DNA of 36,572 nt from Clostridiaceae bacterium (GTDB lineage: Bacteria > Bacillota > Clostridia > Saccharofermentanales > UBA5734). The notes under the pieces are model-generated. The model had not been told where the DNA came from, searched no databases, and saw nothing but the letters and a program-made list of their open reading frames with translations. Position numbers and translations under genes: made by a program. The stretch's first letter is position 1, and every line of letters starts with the position of its first letter. The stretch spans positions 1 through 36,572 of the forward strand of contig JAAYJD010000052.1 of assembly GCA_012523135.1 (NCBI GenBank), read 5' to 3'. Below are positions 35,247-36,572 of the stretch, in pieces.

Positions 35247-36569
35247 ATGAATGTACTTTACCTGCACATGCACGACATGGGCCGCTACAACAGCCTTTAC
35301 GGCCACGCCATCCGGACGCCGAACCTGGAAAGCGTGGCCCAGGGCGGGACGGTTTTTACACAGGCCTTCTGCGCCGGACCGACATGTTCGCCCAGCCGGG
35401 GCGCGTTGCTGACCGGCCTGTACCCGCACAGCAACGGCCTGATCGGCCTGGCGCACCGCGGCTTTGCCCTGGACGACCCCGGGCACCACCTGGCCCATCT
35501 CCTGCGCCGCAACGGCTACTACACGCTGCTGTGCGGCATCCAGCACGAGCACCGCGACCCGTTCGCCCTGGGCTACCAGGAGGTGCTGCCACACCCGGAC
35601 GAGCAGGCCGGCAAGCCGAACGCGCTTGAACGCGATCAGGCGACCGCCCGCGCCGCGGCGTCGTTTTTGCTCGACTGGGGCAACCGGCCGGACCGGCAGC
35701 CGTTCTTCCTGTCGGTCGGGTTTTTCATGCCGCACAGGCCTTACCTGCCGCACAAGGCGGTCGACCCGGACCGGGTTTTGCCGCCGCACTGCCTGCCCAA
35801 CAACCGGCAGACGCGCGAGGACGTTGCGGACTACATCGAAAGTGTCCAGGCCATGGACCAGCAGGCCGGCATCGTGCTGGACGCCCTCAAGCGGTCCGGT
35901 CGCTGGCAGGACACCGTGATCGTGCTGACGACTGACCATGGCATCGCTTTCCCGCACATGAAATGCAACCTCTACGACACCGGCATCGGGGTCACGCTGG
36001 TCCTGAGGATTCCCGGCCGGGAGCAGCCGCGCCTTTGCGACGCGCTGGTCTCGCAGGTTGACATCTTCCCGACCCTGTGTGAGCTGCTCTGCCTGGAGAT
36101 GCCCGAGGACCTGCAGGGCCGCTCGCTGCTGCCGCTGCTGGGCGGGAGCGAGAGCATCCGCTCCGAGGTGTTTGCCGAGGTCACCTACCACGCGGCCTAC
36201 GAGCCGATGCGCTGCATCCGGACCCAGCGCCACAAGCTGATCGTGCGTTACGACAGCGAGTTTCTCAAGTATGTGCTGCCTAACATCGACAACGGCCTGG
36301 CCAAGCGGTTCCTGCTGGTCAGCGGCATCGGGGACGTGATCCGCAGCCGCTGCGAGCTCTACGACCTGTACCTCGATCCGGCCGAACGCAACAACCTGAT
36401 CGACCATCCGGACTACGCGGTTACCTATGAGCAGCTGCAAACGCGGCTGGGCGACTTCCTGAAGGCGACAGACGACCCGATCCTCAAGGGCCCGGTGCCC
36501 AGGCCCAAGGGTGCGGTCGTCAACCAGAAGACGGGCATCCATCCGGAAGACGAACAGTACGAGAAGTAA
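35247..36569 (+). CDS. sulfatase, cysteine-type formylglycine
   Basis: A 440-residue alkaline-phosphatase-fold sulfatase without a signal peptide. The formylglycine motif CSPSR is at 47-51 with C47 as the residue to be oxidised. The second metal and sulfate motif TTDHG and the histidine in FMPHRPYLPHK also match type I sulfatases. Cysteine-type sulfatases in anaerobes need an anaerobic sulfatase-maturating radical SAM enzyme, and neither radical SAM gene in the window belongs to that family. GGGAAG (35233-35238) precedes the ATG by 8 bases. The stop lies 3 bases before the window ends, so whether more genes follow is unknown. Confidence 0.9.
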   Translation: MNVLYLHMHDMGRYNSLYGHAIRTPNLESVAQGGTVFTQAFCAGPTCSPSRGALLTGLYPHSNGLIGLAHRGFALDDPGHHLAHLLRRNGYYTLLCGIQHEHRDPFALGYQEVLPHPDEQAGKPNALERDQATARAAASFLLDWGNRPDRQPFFLSVGFFMPHRPYLPHKAVDPDRVLPPHCLPNNRQTREDVADYIESVQAMDQQAGIVLDALKRSGRWQDTVIVLTTDHGIAFPHMKCNLYDTGIGVTLVLRIPGREQPRLCDALVSQVDIFPTLCELLCLEMPEDLQGRSLLPLLGGSESIRSEVFAEVTYHAAYEPMRCIRTQRHKLIVRYDSEFLKYVLPNIDNGLAKRFLLVSGIGDVIRSRCELYDLYLDPAERNNLIDHPDYAVTYEQLQTRLGDFLKATDDPILKGPVPRPKGAVVNQKTGIHPEDEQYEK

Positions 36570-36572
36570 GGC

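Overview
The window is a compact, high-GC bacterial chromosome segment of 25 protein-coding genes. I see no rRNA, tRNA, insertion sequence or CRISPR array. The gene content suggests a strictly anaerobic, fermentative member of the Bacillota (Clostridia-like) with unusually high GC. Pointers are a GlpP antiterminator, the three-gene oxidoreductase/oxidoreductase/DUF1667 glycerol-phosphate cluster, the TIGR03960 - TIGR03936 - RNase G series, and strong AGGAGG-type ribosome binding sites. Species cannot be assigned from the sequence alone.

Layout: (1) 73-4071, a LacI-type regulator driving xylose isomerase and xylulokinase behind a textbook promoter with a palindromic operator at the predicted start of transcription. 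(2) 4127-5560, a uroporphyrinogen-decarboxylase/corrinoid-methyltransferase-like protein fused to a thioredoxin-like domain, behind a leader able to pair with its own ribosome binding site. (3) 5572-6262, uracil phosphoribosyltransferase. (4) 6273-11555, a glycerol-phosphate operon: FAD dehydrogenase, FAD/NAD oxidoreductase, DUF1667 Fe-S protein, GlpP and a glycerol-1-phosphate dehydrogenase. It is preceded by an intrinsic terminator in the leader, as expected for GlpP antitermination. (5) 11549-16126 on the minus strand, an operon of a membrane-anchored CotH-like kinase with three lamin-tail domains, a VTC-type polyphosphate polymerase and a DUF4956 membrane protein. (6) 16150-19384, a large cytoplasmic GH106-like glycosidase. 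(7) 19390-21267, a thiol/sulfur module: thioredoxin, a rhodanese lipoprotein and a Crp/Fnr regulator. (8) 21319-24450, S-adenosylmethionine decarboxylase, an NfeD-like membrane protein and a DUF4080 radical SAM protein. (9) 24435-25211 on the minus strand, a patatin-like hydrolase, divergent from (10) 25354-30311, the run pgi - TIGR03960 - TIGR03936 - truncated RNase G. (11) 30316-31038, MgtC/SapB. (12) 31076-36569, a glycan-processing group: SASA acetylesterase, beta-helix lipoprotein and sulfatase.

Functionally the window combines sugar entry (xylose, released glycans), glycolysis (pgi), glycerol phosphate turnover and deacetylation/desulfation of complex glycans with envelope functions. 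The part closest to an undescribed system is the CotH kinase / VTC / DUF4956 operon, whose joint function I cannot name from established knowledge. Other candidates for new regulation are the ribosome-site-pairing leader of the UroD-thioredoxin gene, the GlpP-type leader, and a divergent promoter pair that shares one palindromic -35 box. No stretch without a gene exceeds 300 bases.
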